This document shows, piece after piece, positions 17,822-26,532 of a DNA stretch of 64,000 nucleotides. Within the stretch, counting starts at the first letter, position 1, and every line of letters starts with the position of its first letter. Source of the stretch: an uncultured Sphingomonadaceae bacterium (lineage in GTDB: Bacteria; Pseudomonadota; Alphaproteobacteria; Sphingomonadales; Sphingomonadaceae); NCBI GenBank assembly GCA_937996655.1, contig CALKUK010000013.1:496001-560000 (forward strand). The letters run 5' to 3'. Under the pieces are notes generated by a model that was not told the origin of the DNA, ran no database searches, and worked only from the letters and a program-made list of their open reading frames with translations. A program made the translations under genes and the position numbers.

Positions 17822-18745
17822 ATTGCCCGACGACGCGACATTGTTCGTCACCCAATCCATGAAGGTACGGATGCGCAGATTTTCGCGCATGTCATGCCGA
17901 CAGATGAGGCCCCAGGCCCCGGGGCAGACGGCCTTGTGCTCGACCGGACGGACAAGGCGTCCAGACTTCAGATCCTGATCGACAAATGGCCCGTTGACGA
18001 GGGCGATCCCCTCCCCATTCAGCGCCATTTCCAGGGCGACGGCCAGAGTATCGACCATCAGAAACGGCACCGCAGGTTGGAGCTCAGCACCGGCAGATGT
18101 GGCCCAGGCTTCCCAATTCTGAACCTCAGTATAGATGGCGACCAACGGCTGGCGCATTAGCGACTCAACCGTCACCGGCTCTTCTATTTTCTTTAGAAAT
18201 GCGGGGCTGCAAACGGGATAAAGTGCATATTCAAACAGCGGAACCCAATGGTATTTTTTGGGATTTGGCAGTTCTTCACAATAGACCAGCCCGACATCGG
18301 CATGGACATCATCAAAGTCCCAATCGGCGGCGCAGGTGCTGAGCGTCAGCTGCACTTCGGGATGATCGTGCAGGAACTGAGGTACGCGCTTCGCCAACCA
18401 GCGAATGGACGCCGTCACATATGTCTGGAGCCGTAACGGTTTGTCGAGCGCATTGCGGTGGACCGCCTCCACCCCTTCCAGCAGCGATTCAAACGCTGCG
18501 CGAACATAGGGGTAGAGCACCCGCCCCTCATCAGTTGAGACGATGTGCCGCCCCTCCTGCGCAAACAGGGTGACGCCCAGCGCCTCTTCAATCAATTGCA
18601 CCTGATGGCTGACGGCGGGGTGGGTGAGGCAAAGCTCATCGGCGGCGTCGCGGATGCTCTGATGGCGGGTCGCGGCTTCAAATCCGCGCAATGCCTTGAG
18701 CGGTGGAAGTTTCCTCAACTCGATTTTGTTCTGCATTGTCGCCAT
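17792..18745 (-). CDS. LysR-family transcriptional regulator (GcvA-like)
   Basis: The 317-residue protein carries an N-terminal winged HTH (residues about 13-72; SIRDAADELCLTHPAVSHQVQLIEE is split across its helices) and a periplasmic-binding-protein-like effector domain. The LPPLKALRGFEAA lead and WVPLFEYALYPVCSP segment place it with GcvA-type regulators. It is transcribed convergently to the aldehyde dehydrogenase (30-bp tail overlap) and sits in the same direction as, but downstream of, the GMC operon. It could control either cluster. Effector unknown. Confidence 0.87.
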   Translation of the reverse strand: MATMQNKIELRKLPPLKALRGFEAATRHQSIRDAADELCLTHPAVSHQVQLIEEALGVTLFAQEGRHIVSTDEGRVLYPYVRAAFESLLEGVEAVHRNALDKPLRLQTYVTASIRWLAKRVPQFLHDHPEVQLTLSTCAADWDFDDVHADVGLVYCEELPNPKKYHWVPLFEYALYPVCSPAFLKKIEEPVTVESLMRQPLVAIYTEVQNWEAWATSAGAELQPAVPFLMVDTLAVALEMALNGEGIALVNGPFVDQDLKSGRLVRPVEHKAVCPGAWGLICRHDMRENLRIRTFMDWVTNNVASSGNLVEADPSGL

Positions 18746-18792
18746 TCCCGTCCCGATTCCCGGAACTTAGCCGACCAAAACCAACCGGTAAA

Positions 18793-20427
18793 TTAAATTA
18801 ACGCGTGGGACGCGCGGTCCTCCAGGATCATCGTCGCCCCTTTTTCAGCCACCATAACCGTCGGCGCGTTGATGTTGCCTGAGGTGATGGTCGGGAAAAC
18901 CGACGCATCCACAACACGCAAGCCCTGAACACCATGAACACGCAGTCGCGCATCCACCACCGATGTCGCCGGGTCTGGCCCCATCATGCAGGTGCAGGAC
19001 GGGTGATAGACCGTGTCGGCCCGGTTGCGGAAATCTTCCAGCAAAGCCTCATCGCCCTGAAGATGGGCGCCGGGGACCAACTCCTCCGTAATGATGTCGC
19101 TGAGCGGCGCCGTCTGCGCGAGCGCGCGCAACATGCGGTTGCCTGCAATGGCCTCATCAATGTCAAGCTGGGTCGACAGATAGTTGGGTTGGATCAACGG
19201 ATACTCAAACGGATCTGCGGATGTGATCTGAAGATGCCCCCGGCTGGTCGGCCGGCAGCTGTTGAACGACAGCAAGAAGGCTGAGAACGGGTCTGGGTTC
19301 AACAGCTTGCGTTCCGAAAGCGGGGTTTGCGTGTAGCTGACCGGGCTGAAATAGAGCTGCAAGTTCACGCGCGGCGCATCTGGTCCGCTGCGGACAAAGC
19401 CACCGCCCTGATTGACGCTCATCGACAAGGGGCCGCCGCGGTTCCAGGCATAGTGCAACCCGGCCTTGATCTTGCCCCACAGGGGACGCAGCTCATCATT
19501 GAGCGTTGGCACCCGCGTCTTGTAGAAATAGCTGACAGCCAGATGATCCTGCAGGTTCCGGCCCACAGCCTTTGCATCCACCAGAACGTCGATTCCAAGT
19601 GGCTTCAACACCGCCGCATCACCAATGCCGGAGAGGCTGAGCAATTGCGGAGAATTGATCGATCCGCCGGACAGGATTACTTCACGTGTCGCCCGCGCCT
19701 CACACATCTTGCCGCCACGTAGATAGGCAATGCCTGTTGCCCGCGTGCCTTCAAACAAGATGCGCGTTGCGTGCGATTTGGTGCGCAGCGTGACCCCACC
19801 CTTCCGAAGCGCAGGCCTCAGATATTCATTGGCCGTCGACGCACGCCTGCCATGGCGCGTGTTGATCTGATAAATGCCGACGCCCTCGCCATTCGGGCTG
19901 TTCAAGTCCGCTGCGTAAGGCAGGCCAAGAGCCTTGCCGGTTTCGATGAAGGTCTGGCTGAGCGGATGCGCCTTGGCGCTGATTTCTGTGACATGTTGGG
20001 GGCCTCCCGCGCCGTGATAACGGCCTTCACCAAGATCATGGTCTTCCGCCTTCACGAAATAGGGCAAGACATCATCCCAGCCCCAGCCCGGATTGCCAAG
20101 CGCTGCCCAATCCTCAAAGTCATGCGGTTGGCCGCGCACATGGACCATCGCGTTGATCGAGCCAGACCCGCCGATCACCTTGCCGCGCGGCCAATAGCTC
20201 TCCCGCCCGCCAAGCCCGGGAACAGGCTGCGTGTCGTACATCCAGTTGATCTGACGATCAAAAAACGTACGCCCATAGCCGATGGGCAATTGGATCCAGA
20301 CAATCTGGTCTGACCCTCCGGCCTCAAGCAGCAGGACACGCGTATTCCCATCCGCAGACAGCCGATTGGCCAAGACGCAGCCAGCCGTGCCTGCCCCGAC
20401 GATCACATAGTCATATTCTTCAGTCAT
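18793..20427 (-). CDS. GMC-family FAD alcohol oxidoreductase (choline/PEG dehydrogenase-like)
   Basis: This 544-residue flavoprotein has the N-terminal ADP-binding motif YVIVGAGTAGCVLANRL, the GMC signature WPRGKVIGGSGSINAM near residue 80-95, and the C-terminal catalytic His in TVYHPSCTCMMG followed by ITSGNINAPTVMVAEK. The group oxidises primary alcohols to aldehydes, passing electrons to the membrane chain. It starts at ATG 20427, overlapping the enolase-superfamily gene stop (ATGA), and is last of a five-gene operon that also supplies an aldehyde dehydrogenase and an MFS transporter. The alcohol is not identifiable; choline is less likely because no BetB/BetI context is seen. Confidence 0.87.
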   Translation of the reverse strand: MTEEYDYVIVGAGTAGCVLANRLSADGNTRVLLLEAGGSDQIVWIQLPIGYGRTFFDRQINWMYDTQPVPGLGGRESYWPRGKVIGGSGSINAMVHVRGQPHDFEDWAALGNPGWGWDDVLPYFVKAEDHDLGEGRYHGAGGPQHVTEISAKAHPLSQTFIETGKALGLPYAADLNSPNGEGVGIYQINTRHGRRASTANEYLRPALRKGGVTLRTKSHATRILFEGTRATGIAYLRGGKMCEARATREVILSGGSINSPQLLSLSGIGDAAVLKPLGIDVLVDAKAVGRNLQDHLAVSYFYKTRVPTLNDELRPLWGKIKAGLHYAWNRGGPLSMSVNQGGGFVRSGPDAPRVNLQLYFSPVSYTQTPLSERKLLNPDPFSAFLLSFNSCRPTSRGHLQITSADPFEYPLIQPNYLSTQLDIDEAIAGNRMLRALAQTAPLSDIITEELVPGAHLQGDEALLEDFRNRADTVYHPSCTCMMGPDPATSVVDARLRVHGVQGLRVVDASVFPTITSGNINAPTVMVAEKGATMILEDRASHALI

Positions 20428-21611
20428 TGAACGGGGTGCTGAGTCATTTCGAGATGGAGCATCGTCCCCGTGTATGGATTGGCGCGGGCGACCTCTTCAT
20501 TGAGTTCCACGCCCAAGCCAGGCGCCGTCGGCGGGATCACATGGCCTTCTTCAAAACGAATTGGGGCCTTCAAAATCTCGCTATGGAATCCACCCCAGGT
20601 CTCGATGCTTTCGAGGATCAGGAAGTTGGGCGAACAAGTCGCGATCTGGATATTGGCCGCACCGACAATGGGCCCACAATAAAGATGCGGCGCGATCTGT
20701 GCGTGATGCACTTCCGCCATGCCTGCGATCTTCTTTGCTTCCAAAATGCCGCCGACACGCCCCAGATTCATCTGAAGAATGGCCGCAGACCCTGCGTTAA
20801 GCAGCCGAGCAAAATCATATTTCGTGGTCAGCCGTTCACCGGTTGCAATGGGGATGCTGGTCGCGCGGGCAACCTTTGCCATTTCCTCCGGCGCATCAGG
20901 TGGCACTGGTTCTTCCAGCCAGAGCGGATCTGCCGGTTCCAGCCGCTTCGCCAGCCGGATAGCCCCTGCCGCCGTCATCTGGCCGTGCGTGCCAAAGAGC
21001 AGGTCGGCCTTCATGCCAACGGCTTCGCGAAGCTGCCGCGCAAAGCGCTCACAAAGGTCCAGCGCCTCGAGCGACAATTGGCGTCCGTCAAAAGCCGAGT
21101 AGGGTCCCGCAGGATCAAACTTCAGCGCGGTGAACCCTTGAGCGAGATATTCCGCCGCCCGTTCTGCCGCCAGATCGGGATCATGATAGACATCGCTCTG
21201 ATCACCGGGGCGCGGATAGATGTAGGTGTAGGCGCGCAACCGTTCATGCACCTGCCCGCCCAGAAGCTTGTAAACGGGCTGGTTCGCTTCCTTGCCGACA
21301 ATATCCCAGCACGCCATTTCAAGCGCGGACAGGACACCCATCAGGGTCAGATCAGGATGCTGGGTGAAGCCGCTCGAATAAACGCGCCGCCACATGCTCT
21401 CAATATCATGCGGATCCTGCCCGGCCATATAGCGGGCGAAGACATCCTCGATCATCTTTGCGACAAGGTGCGGTTCAAACGGAACGCAATAGGCCTCGCC
21501 AATGCCGGACACGCCGCCATCGGTCGTCAGTTTTACAAAGACGAAGTAGCGTCCCCCAAAATGCGGAGGCGGATTGCCCACGACAAAGGTCTCAATATCG
21601 ACAAGCTTCAT
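20424..21611 (-). CDS. Mandelate racemase/muconate lactonizing (enolase superfamily) enzyme
   Basis: The 395-residue protein has the N-terminal capping domain (residues about 1-125; GIGEAYCVPFEP) and a barrel. The carboxylate metal ligands appear as WLEEPVPPD and ATGERLTTKY. The barrel strand expected to carry the first ligand reads LLFGTHGQMT, with His as a possible acid/base. The C-terminal HLYCGPIVGAAN is typical of the sugar-acid dehydratase branch (galactonate dehydratase-like). It begins by overlapping the aldehyde dehydrogenase stop (ATGA) and ends overlapping the GMC start. It would dehydrate or epimerise a hydroxy-acid made by its neighbours; the substrate is unknown. Confidence 0.85.
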   Translation of the reverse strand: MKLVDIETFVVGNPPPHFGGRYFVFVKLTTDGGVSGIGEAYCVPFEPHLVAKMIEDVFARYMAGQDPHDIESMWRRVYSSGFTQHPDLTLMGVLSALEMACWDIVGKEANQPVYKLLGGQVHERLRAYTYIYPRPGDQSDVYHDPDLAAERAAEYLAQGFTALKFDPAGPYSAFDGRQLSLEALDLCERFARQLREAVGMKADLLFGTHGQMTAAGAIRLAKRLEPADPLWLEEPVPPDAPEEMAKVARATSIPIATGERLTTKYDFARLLNAGSAAILQMNLGRVGGILEAKKIAGMAEVHHAQIAPHLYCGPIVGAANIQIATCSPNFLILESIETWGGFHSEILKAPIRFEEGHVIPPTAPGLGVELNEEVARANPYTGTMLHLEMTQHPVQ

Positions 21612-23047
21612 GAGGGGTAAAATCCGTTGATGACCTTGACCTCTAGGAAGTCATGCAGGCCGAAAGCGCCCCATTCACGGCCATTTCCGGACTGTTTATA
21701 TCCGCCAAAGGGGGAACAATAATCCTGCCCATGGCCGTTCAGATAGACGCTGCCCGCGCGGATCTTTCGGGCGACACGACGGGCGCGCTCAAGATCGCCG
21801 GACTGAATATACCCGGCCAGACCATAAGGCGTGTCGTTGGCGATACGGATGGCATCAGCCTCATCCGTAAACGGGATCATGACCAGCACCGGACCGAAGA
21901 TTTCTTCGCGCGCGATGGTCATTCCATTGTGAACATCGGCAAAAATGGTCGGCTTCACATAATAGCCACGGGCAAAGCCATCCGCGCGGCCAACGCCACC
22001 GGCGACAAGCCGTGCACCTTCGTCGATGCCGGTCTGGATCAGGCCCTGAATCTTGTCGAACTGCGCTTTGCTGACCACCGGCCCCAAATGCGGGCCCTTG
22101 TCCTTCGGGTCCCCCAGGGTGACCGACTGCGCGGCCTTTGCGGCAATGGCGACCGCTTCTTCATAGACAGAGGCTTCCACCAGCATCCGCGTGGGCGCGT
22201 TGCAGGATTGGCCGGTATTGCCAAAGCAATGCAGCACACCGCGTGTTACGGCGGCATCCAGCCCGGAATCTGCAAAGACGATGTTTGCGGACTTTCCACC
22301 CAATTCTTGCGAGACGCGTTTGACGGTTTCTGCCGCCGACTTGGCGATCTGAATGCCGGCACGCGTGGAGCCTGTGAACGACACCATGTCGACATCGGGA
22401 TGCCCCGTCAGCGCATTCCCGATCATGGCACCTGTGCCGTGGACCATATTGAACACGCCGGTCGGGAAACCTGCCTCGTCGATAAACTCAGCAAAGAGCT
22501 GCGCCGATAGCGGAGACACTTCGCTTGGTTTCAAAACCATGGTGCAGCCCGCAATCAGCGCCGGGCCGACCTTGGCTGCCAGCTGGTTCATCGGCCAGTT
22601 CCAGGGCGTGATAAGCACGCAGACACCCACAGGCTCATAGGTCAGATCACCTGTGGAGCCGATCGGGCTATCCCAAGCCATGGCGCGCGCGGCGGTGATC
22701 GTTTCCTTCAGATGTCCCGGCCCGCATTCCGCCTGCGAATTGAAGGACAGATCATAGGGTGCGCCCATCTCTGTCGAAATAGCGGCCACCATCTCATCAT
22801 AGCGCCGTTCAAAGATGGCGATGAGCTTTTCGGTAAGCGCAATCCGTTCCTCAAGCGAGGTTGCGGCATAGCCGTCAAACGCCGCCCGCGCAGCCGCAAC
22901 AGCCTGGTCGACATCATCGGCGCCACATAGCGCGATGGTCGCACAGACCTCTTCAGTGGCCGGATTAATGGCGTCCAGTGTGGCCGTCGAAGAAAGCGGG
23001 GCGACCCACTTTCCTGCGATGTAAGATTTGAGCGGTGTATCAAACAT
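21608..23047 (-). CDS. NAD(P)-dependent aldehyde dehydrogenase
   Basis: The 479-residue ALDH has ITPWNWPMNQLAAKVG (cofactor loop), SFTGSTRAG, SQELGGKSAN with the general-base Glu, and FGNTGQSCNAPTRM with the catalytic Cys at about residue 283. ATG 23047 is chosen over the TTG two codons upstream; the gene overlaps the end of the MFS gene by 8 bp and the start of the enolase-superfamily gene by 4 bp. Sitting between a transporter and a GMC alcohol dehydrogenase, it most likely oxidises the aldehyde the GMC enzyme makes. It is only distantly related to the other ALDH at 16.3 kb. Confidence 0.88.
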   Translation of the reverse strand: MFDTPLKSYIAGKWVAPLSSTATLDAINPATEEVCATIALCGADDVDQAVAAARAAFDGYAATSLEERIALTEKLIAIFERRYDEMVAAISTEMGAPYDLSFNSQAECGPGHLKETITAARAMAWDSPIGSTGDLTYEPVGVCVLITPWNWPMNQLAAKVGPALIAGCTMVLKPSEVSPLSAQLFAEFIDEAGFPTGVFNMVHGTGAMIGNALTGHPDVDMVSFTGSTRAGIQIAKSAAETVKRVSQELGGKSANIVFADSGLDAAVTRGVLHCFGNTGQSCNAPTRMLVEASVYEEAVAIAAKAAQSVTLGDPKDKGPHLGPVVSKAQFDKIQGLIQTGIDEGARLVAGGVGRADGFARGYYVKPTIFADVHNGMTIAREEIFGPVLVMIPFTDEADAIRIANDTPYGLAGYIQSGDLERARRVARKIRAGSVYLNGHGQDYCSPFGGYKQSGNGREWGAFGLHDFLEVKVINGFYPS

Positions 23048-24338
23048 AACCAACGGCCCGCTTCTGATCTTCGATGATGTACTTGCTTGCCCGCCAATAG
23101 TGCCAAGCCGCCCATAGCCCGCTGGGCGCGAGGATCAGTTGGGCAAGGCGCAATGAGTCCGCGCTTGCGGGCTGCGATCCCGCGAAATAATCACTGAGGC
23201 CCCCGACGATTGCCGGTGCGACGATGAGGTTGAGCAGGTTTGCGATCAACAGCGAGATCGCAATCGACATAGCCCGCATCTTGGGTGCAGCGAGGTTCTG
23301 GCAAAGCGCCATTGCCGGGCCAATGTAGAAATAAATGGCCGGAATGAAGATCCACCACATCAGCTTTGCGAACGCCAAATCATGCGTCCAGTAAGCGAGG
23401 AATGAGGGGACTGTCGCAACCGCAGTAACGGCGGCCAGCAAATTGGCGATTTTGCGGGGGTCGGTAAAGCTCGGCCGCGCGACGACATAGGCGGTGACCA
23501 GCGACGCTCCGATACCGGCGACAAGATAGATCTGGCCAAGCAGGCCGCCTGCGGTGCCTTCATTCATGCCATAGGTCCGCTGGAGAAACAGCGGCGTGAA
23601 CCACATAAGGCCCCAACCCCAAAAGGCTGAGAGGCCCGCGCCCATCATCGCGTGGACCGCTGCCTTTTGCGACCAGAGGAAACGGAAGGTTTCCATCACG
23701 CTGGGTGCCTTTTCCTCAACCACCGCATCCAGACGGCCGCGCGCAGGTTCCTTGATGGTCACCATGATGATGATGGCGAGAATGACTCCGGGAATGCCAA
23801 GGACCAGAAAGGCCGAGCGCCAGCCATGGAGGTTGGAGACGTAGCCCGCAATGTCAGAGCCGAGCCAGGCCCCAATGGGGGCTCCAAGGGCAAAGACAGT
23901 CATCGCCATGGAGCGCCGGTCTGCCGGGAAGTAATCCCCGATGATCGAGTTACAGGCCGGTGTTCCGCCCGCTTCGCCAATACCGACACCAATACGGGCC
24001 AAAAGAAGATCAAAATAGCCGCGCGTATAGCCCGTCAACGTCGTCATCAGCGACCAGACCGTCACACAGACCGCCAGCAGCGTGCGGCGGTTTGACCTGT
24101 CGCACAGCCAGGACAGCGGAATGCCCATAACCACGTAAAAGAGCGCCAGAGGGATGCCGAGTGAGGCCGCGCCGGAATCACTGAGATGGAGTTCCTTGCT
24201 GATCGGCCCCAGCAAGGTGGAGAGGACATATCGGTCAGCAATGCTGATCGTATAGACCAGCATCATGATGAAGAGGACGTACCAACGCTGCCCAAGCGTC
24301 GAAACCTCATCAACGTTGGTTGGAGCCTTACTCGCCAT
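23040..24338 (-). CDS. Major facilitator superfamily transporter
   Basis: This 432-residue protein has 12 predicted spans. The loop 2-3 signature appears as GIPLSWLCDRSNRRTLL (residues about 73-89), and the TM4-5 region reads RIGVGIGEAGGTPACNSIIGDYFP, a pattern frequent in sphingomonad hexuronate/sugar-acid and spinster-like MFS carriers. It lies 15 bp after the sulfotransferase gene and overlaps the aldehyde dehydrogenase. In the operon it would carry across the inner membrane what the upstream TonB receptor brings through the outer one. Substrate unknown. Confidence 0.87.
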   Translation of the reverse strand: MASKAPTNVDEVSTLGQRWYVLFIMMLVYTISIADRYVLSTLLGPISKELHLSDSGAASLGIPLALFYVVMGIPLSWLCDRSNRRTLLAVCVTVWSLMTTLTGYTRGYFDLLLARIGVGIGEAGGTPACNSIIGDYFPADRRSMAMTVFALGAPIGAWLGSDIAGYVSNLHGWRSAFLVLGIPGVILAIIIMVTIKEPARGRLDAVVEEKAPSVMETFRFLWSQKAAVHAMMGAGLSAFWGWGLMWFTPLFLQRTYGMNEGTAGGLLGQIYLVAGIGASLVTAYVVARPSFTDPRKIANLLAAVTAVATVPSFLAYWTHDLAFAKLMWWIFIPAIYFYIGPAMALCQNLAAPKMRAMSIAISLLIANLLNLIVAPAIVGGLSDYFAGSQPASADSLRLAQLILAPSGLWAAWHYWRASKYIIEDQKRAVGYV

Positions 24339-24353
24339 GCCGCATCCCCCTCA

Positions 24354-26417
24354 TTATTTTACCAAATCACTGCCCAAGGCCGCCCGCAATGGCCCCAGCC
24401 AGGGTTCGAAGTTTTTCCACTGGTCAAGGCCGTCTCGGAAGATCGGCTGACGAACCTGCTCTGAACTCGGTGTGCGCACGCTGCGCTTGGTTTTGTGGAA
24501 CTCGACGCAGGCTGGCTCAAATGGCAGGCCACAATAATCGAGAATACGCCGGACATTGCCTTCCAGATCGTCGATCACATCCTCATGCTGCACACGCAGC
24601 ACGCGCCCAGGCAGTACAGCATCCCAGTGATCCATCAGCTCAACATAGGTGCGGTAATAACGGGCGATTTCCTCAATGCCGTAGGTGAACTCCTGCCCCT
24701 GCGCGAACAGCTGTTTGAAGTTGCTGAAGCAGCAGGCCATAGGGTCACGGCGCGCATCGATGATCCGGGCATTGGGCAGGATCAGATGCATCAGCCCCAC
24801 ATGCCGGAAGTTATTCGGCATCTTGTCGACGAAAAACGGGCGACCCAAGGCACGGTTGGGCATCGTATCGGCGATGTACTGCTCCCCGAAACGGCGGACT
24901 GTTGCCTCATCCAGTTCTGGCAGCACACCGGGATAGCGTGGATCGTCAAAATTGAGCTCACGTCCCTGCAACTCGTGCACGATGCGCTGGATATCCGGCA
25001 GTTCCTGCGTGCCTTCGACCATGCTGTGCGACGCAAGAATCTGCTCGATCAAAGTTGAGCCGGAACGCGGCAGGCCGAGCACGAAGATCGGTGACGGGTC
25101 ATCCAGTCCCCAGCCCGCCCGTTCAGCAAAGAAGGCCGGCGTGCATACGCGCTTCTGCTCACGCGTGTTGGTTTCAAATACCGTGGGGATATAGCCGTTG
25201 CTGGCGCGGTGCATAACATTGCCCCGCTCATAAGCCGTCCAGGATCCGGCATAATCGCCCTTGTCCTCAAGCGCCTTGCCCAAGGCGAAAGCAATGTGGA
25301 TCCGGTCGATCTCAGCCGTGGTTTCATCCTCGAGACGCGCCCGCATCACGGCAATGGACTCGTCTGAAAAACGATAGGTCTTAAGGTTGGCGAGGCTCCA
25401 CCAGGCGTCACCGAAATCAGGCCGATCGTCGGTTGCGGCCATATAGGCGTCAATCGCCTCATTGGTCAGGCCTTCGGTCTTGAGCGCATGGCCAAGCCAC
25501 AGGTTAAGATCCGCGCGACGCACCCTGGCGAGCGGCGCATCACCGGGGATCTCTTCCAACAGTGCGCGATAGGATGGGATTACCCCTTCAAAATCGCCAA
25601 GACCGACCTGAATAGACGCGGCCTGAATGCGATGCGAATGGTTGGTGGGATCCATGCTGAGCAATGGCTCAAGCGCCTCACGCGCCTGAGGGAATTTGTG
25701 CCGCGCAATCAGCACCTGAACATATTCACGCCGCGCTTCGTGATGTTCCGGCACCATGTCGAGCACACCGGCATAGAGCGTTTCGGCATCATCGAGCACA
25801 TTGCGCATGTGCCCGATCTGCGCGAGCAGGCGCATCCCCTCCGGGTGATCGCCGGCCTCCAGCAGGAACCGGCGGATCAGCATTTCGGCGGTGTCGACGT
25901 CACCGTCACCGAAGAGGACTTTTGCCTGAACGATCACTGGCGGCAGACTGAGGAGATGGGTGCAGTGTTTCGTCGCGATCTCGGCGCTCGCAGTATCGCC
26001 AGTCATGCGGTACAGACTGTCGAGCATGCGCCAGCCCATGACGAGAGCGGGGTTGAACGCCACAGCAGTGCGCAGATCGGCAATCGCAGCAGGCGCATCG
26101 CGCCGCGCGACATGACACAGTCCGCTTTCCAGAAACAACTGGCTGAATTGAGGATGATGCTGGGACAGCCGCTTAAGCATCGCCAGCGCGGCATCCGTCT
26201 GCTGCATCATGCGCAGCGAATGTGCCGCAATCAAAAGTAGGTCGCGGTTGTCGGGATGAACTGCCAGCAGGTCATTGGCCCCGGCCAATGCGGCTGGATG
26301 GTTATCATTCGCCTGGAGCGCGCGCAGGCTGCTGACGTCGGCCTCAGACGGAGAGGCCGGAAGCGGCGGCGACGGCTGGTCATTGGTCGCGTTTGGCAGG
26401 TCGGTTTGGATGGACAT
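24354..26417 (-). CDS. Sulfotransferase-family protein with N-terminal TPR repeats
   Basis: The 687-residue protein starts at ATG 26417, which has AAGGCG upstream; a TTG at 26438 is less likely. Residues about 25-400 are helical tetratricopeptide-like repeats (for example ALAMLKRLSQHHPQFSQLF and DAETLYAGVLDMVPEHHEA). The C-terminal 240 residues are a sulfotransferase domain with the 5'-phosphosulfate loop FVLGLPRSGSTLIEQIL at residues 445-461 and a 3'-phosphate-type DARRDPMACCFSNF segment. Such TPR-sulfotransferases are common in sphingomonads and sit beside TonB receptors, but their acceptor is not established. It has no signal peptide. A terminator separates it from the receptor gene upstream. 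Confidence 0.84.
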   Translation of the reverse strand: MSIQTDLPNATNDQPSPPLPASPSEADVSSLRALQANDNHPAALAGANDLLAVHPDNRDLLLIAAHSLRMMQQTDAALAMLKRLSQHHPQFSQLFLESGLCHVARRDAPAAIADLRTAVAFNPALVMGWRMLDSLYRMTGDTASAEIATKHCTHLLSLPPVIVQAKVLFGDGDVDTAEMLIRRFLLEAGDHPEGMRLLAQIGHMRNVLDDAETLYAGVLDMVPEHHEARREYVQVLIARHKFPQAREALEPLLSMDPTNHSHRIQAASIQVGLGDFEGVIPSYRALLEEIPGDAPLARVRRADLNLWLGHALKTEGLTNEAIDAYMAATDDRPDFGDAWWSLANLKTYRFSDESIAVMRARLEDETTAEIDRIHIAFALGKALEDKGDYAGSWTAYERGNVMHRASNGYIPTVFETNTREQKRVCTPAFFAERAGWGLDDPSPIFVLGLPRSGSTLIEQILASHSMVEGTQELPDIQRIVHELQGRELNFDDPRYPGVLPELDEATVRRFGEQYIADTMPNRALGRPFFVDKMPNNFRHVGLMHLILPNARIIDARRDPMACCFSNFKQLFAQGQEFTYGIEEIARYYRTYVELMDHWDAVLPGRVLRVQHEDVIDDLEGNVRRILDYCGLPFEPACVEFHKTKRSVRTPSSEQVRQPIFRDGLDQWKNFEPWLGPLRAALGSDLVK

Positions 26418-26470
26418 AACGCCTTGGTGTGTCGGCAATCACCGCACAATTGTCAAACTTGCGGCGCCTT

Positions 26471-26505
26471 CAAAAAGAAAGGGGCGGCGCCTATGGCACC
26501 GCCCC
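26471..26505 (-). terminator. Rho-independent terminator of the TonB receptor gene
   Basis: Read on the minus strand, an 11-bp GC stem (positions 26505-26481, one T:G pair, three-base loop ATA) is followed by TTTCTTTTT. It lies 28 bp past the receptor stop codon and separates it from the sulfotransferase operon. Confidence 0.88.
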
Positions 26506-26532
26506 TGCCTGTTACTTCATCGTGGCACGAAA

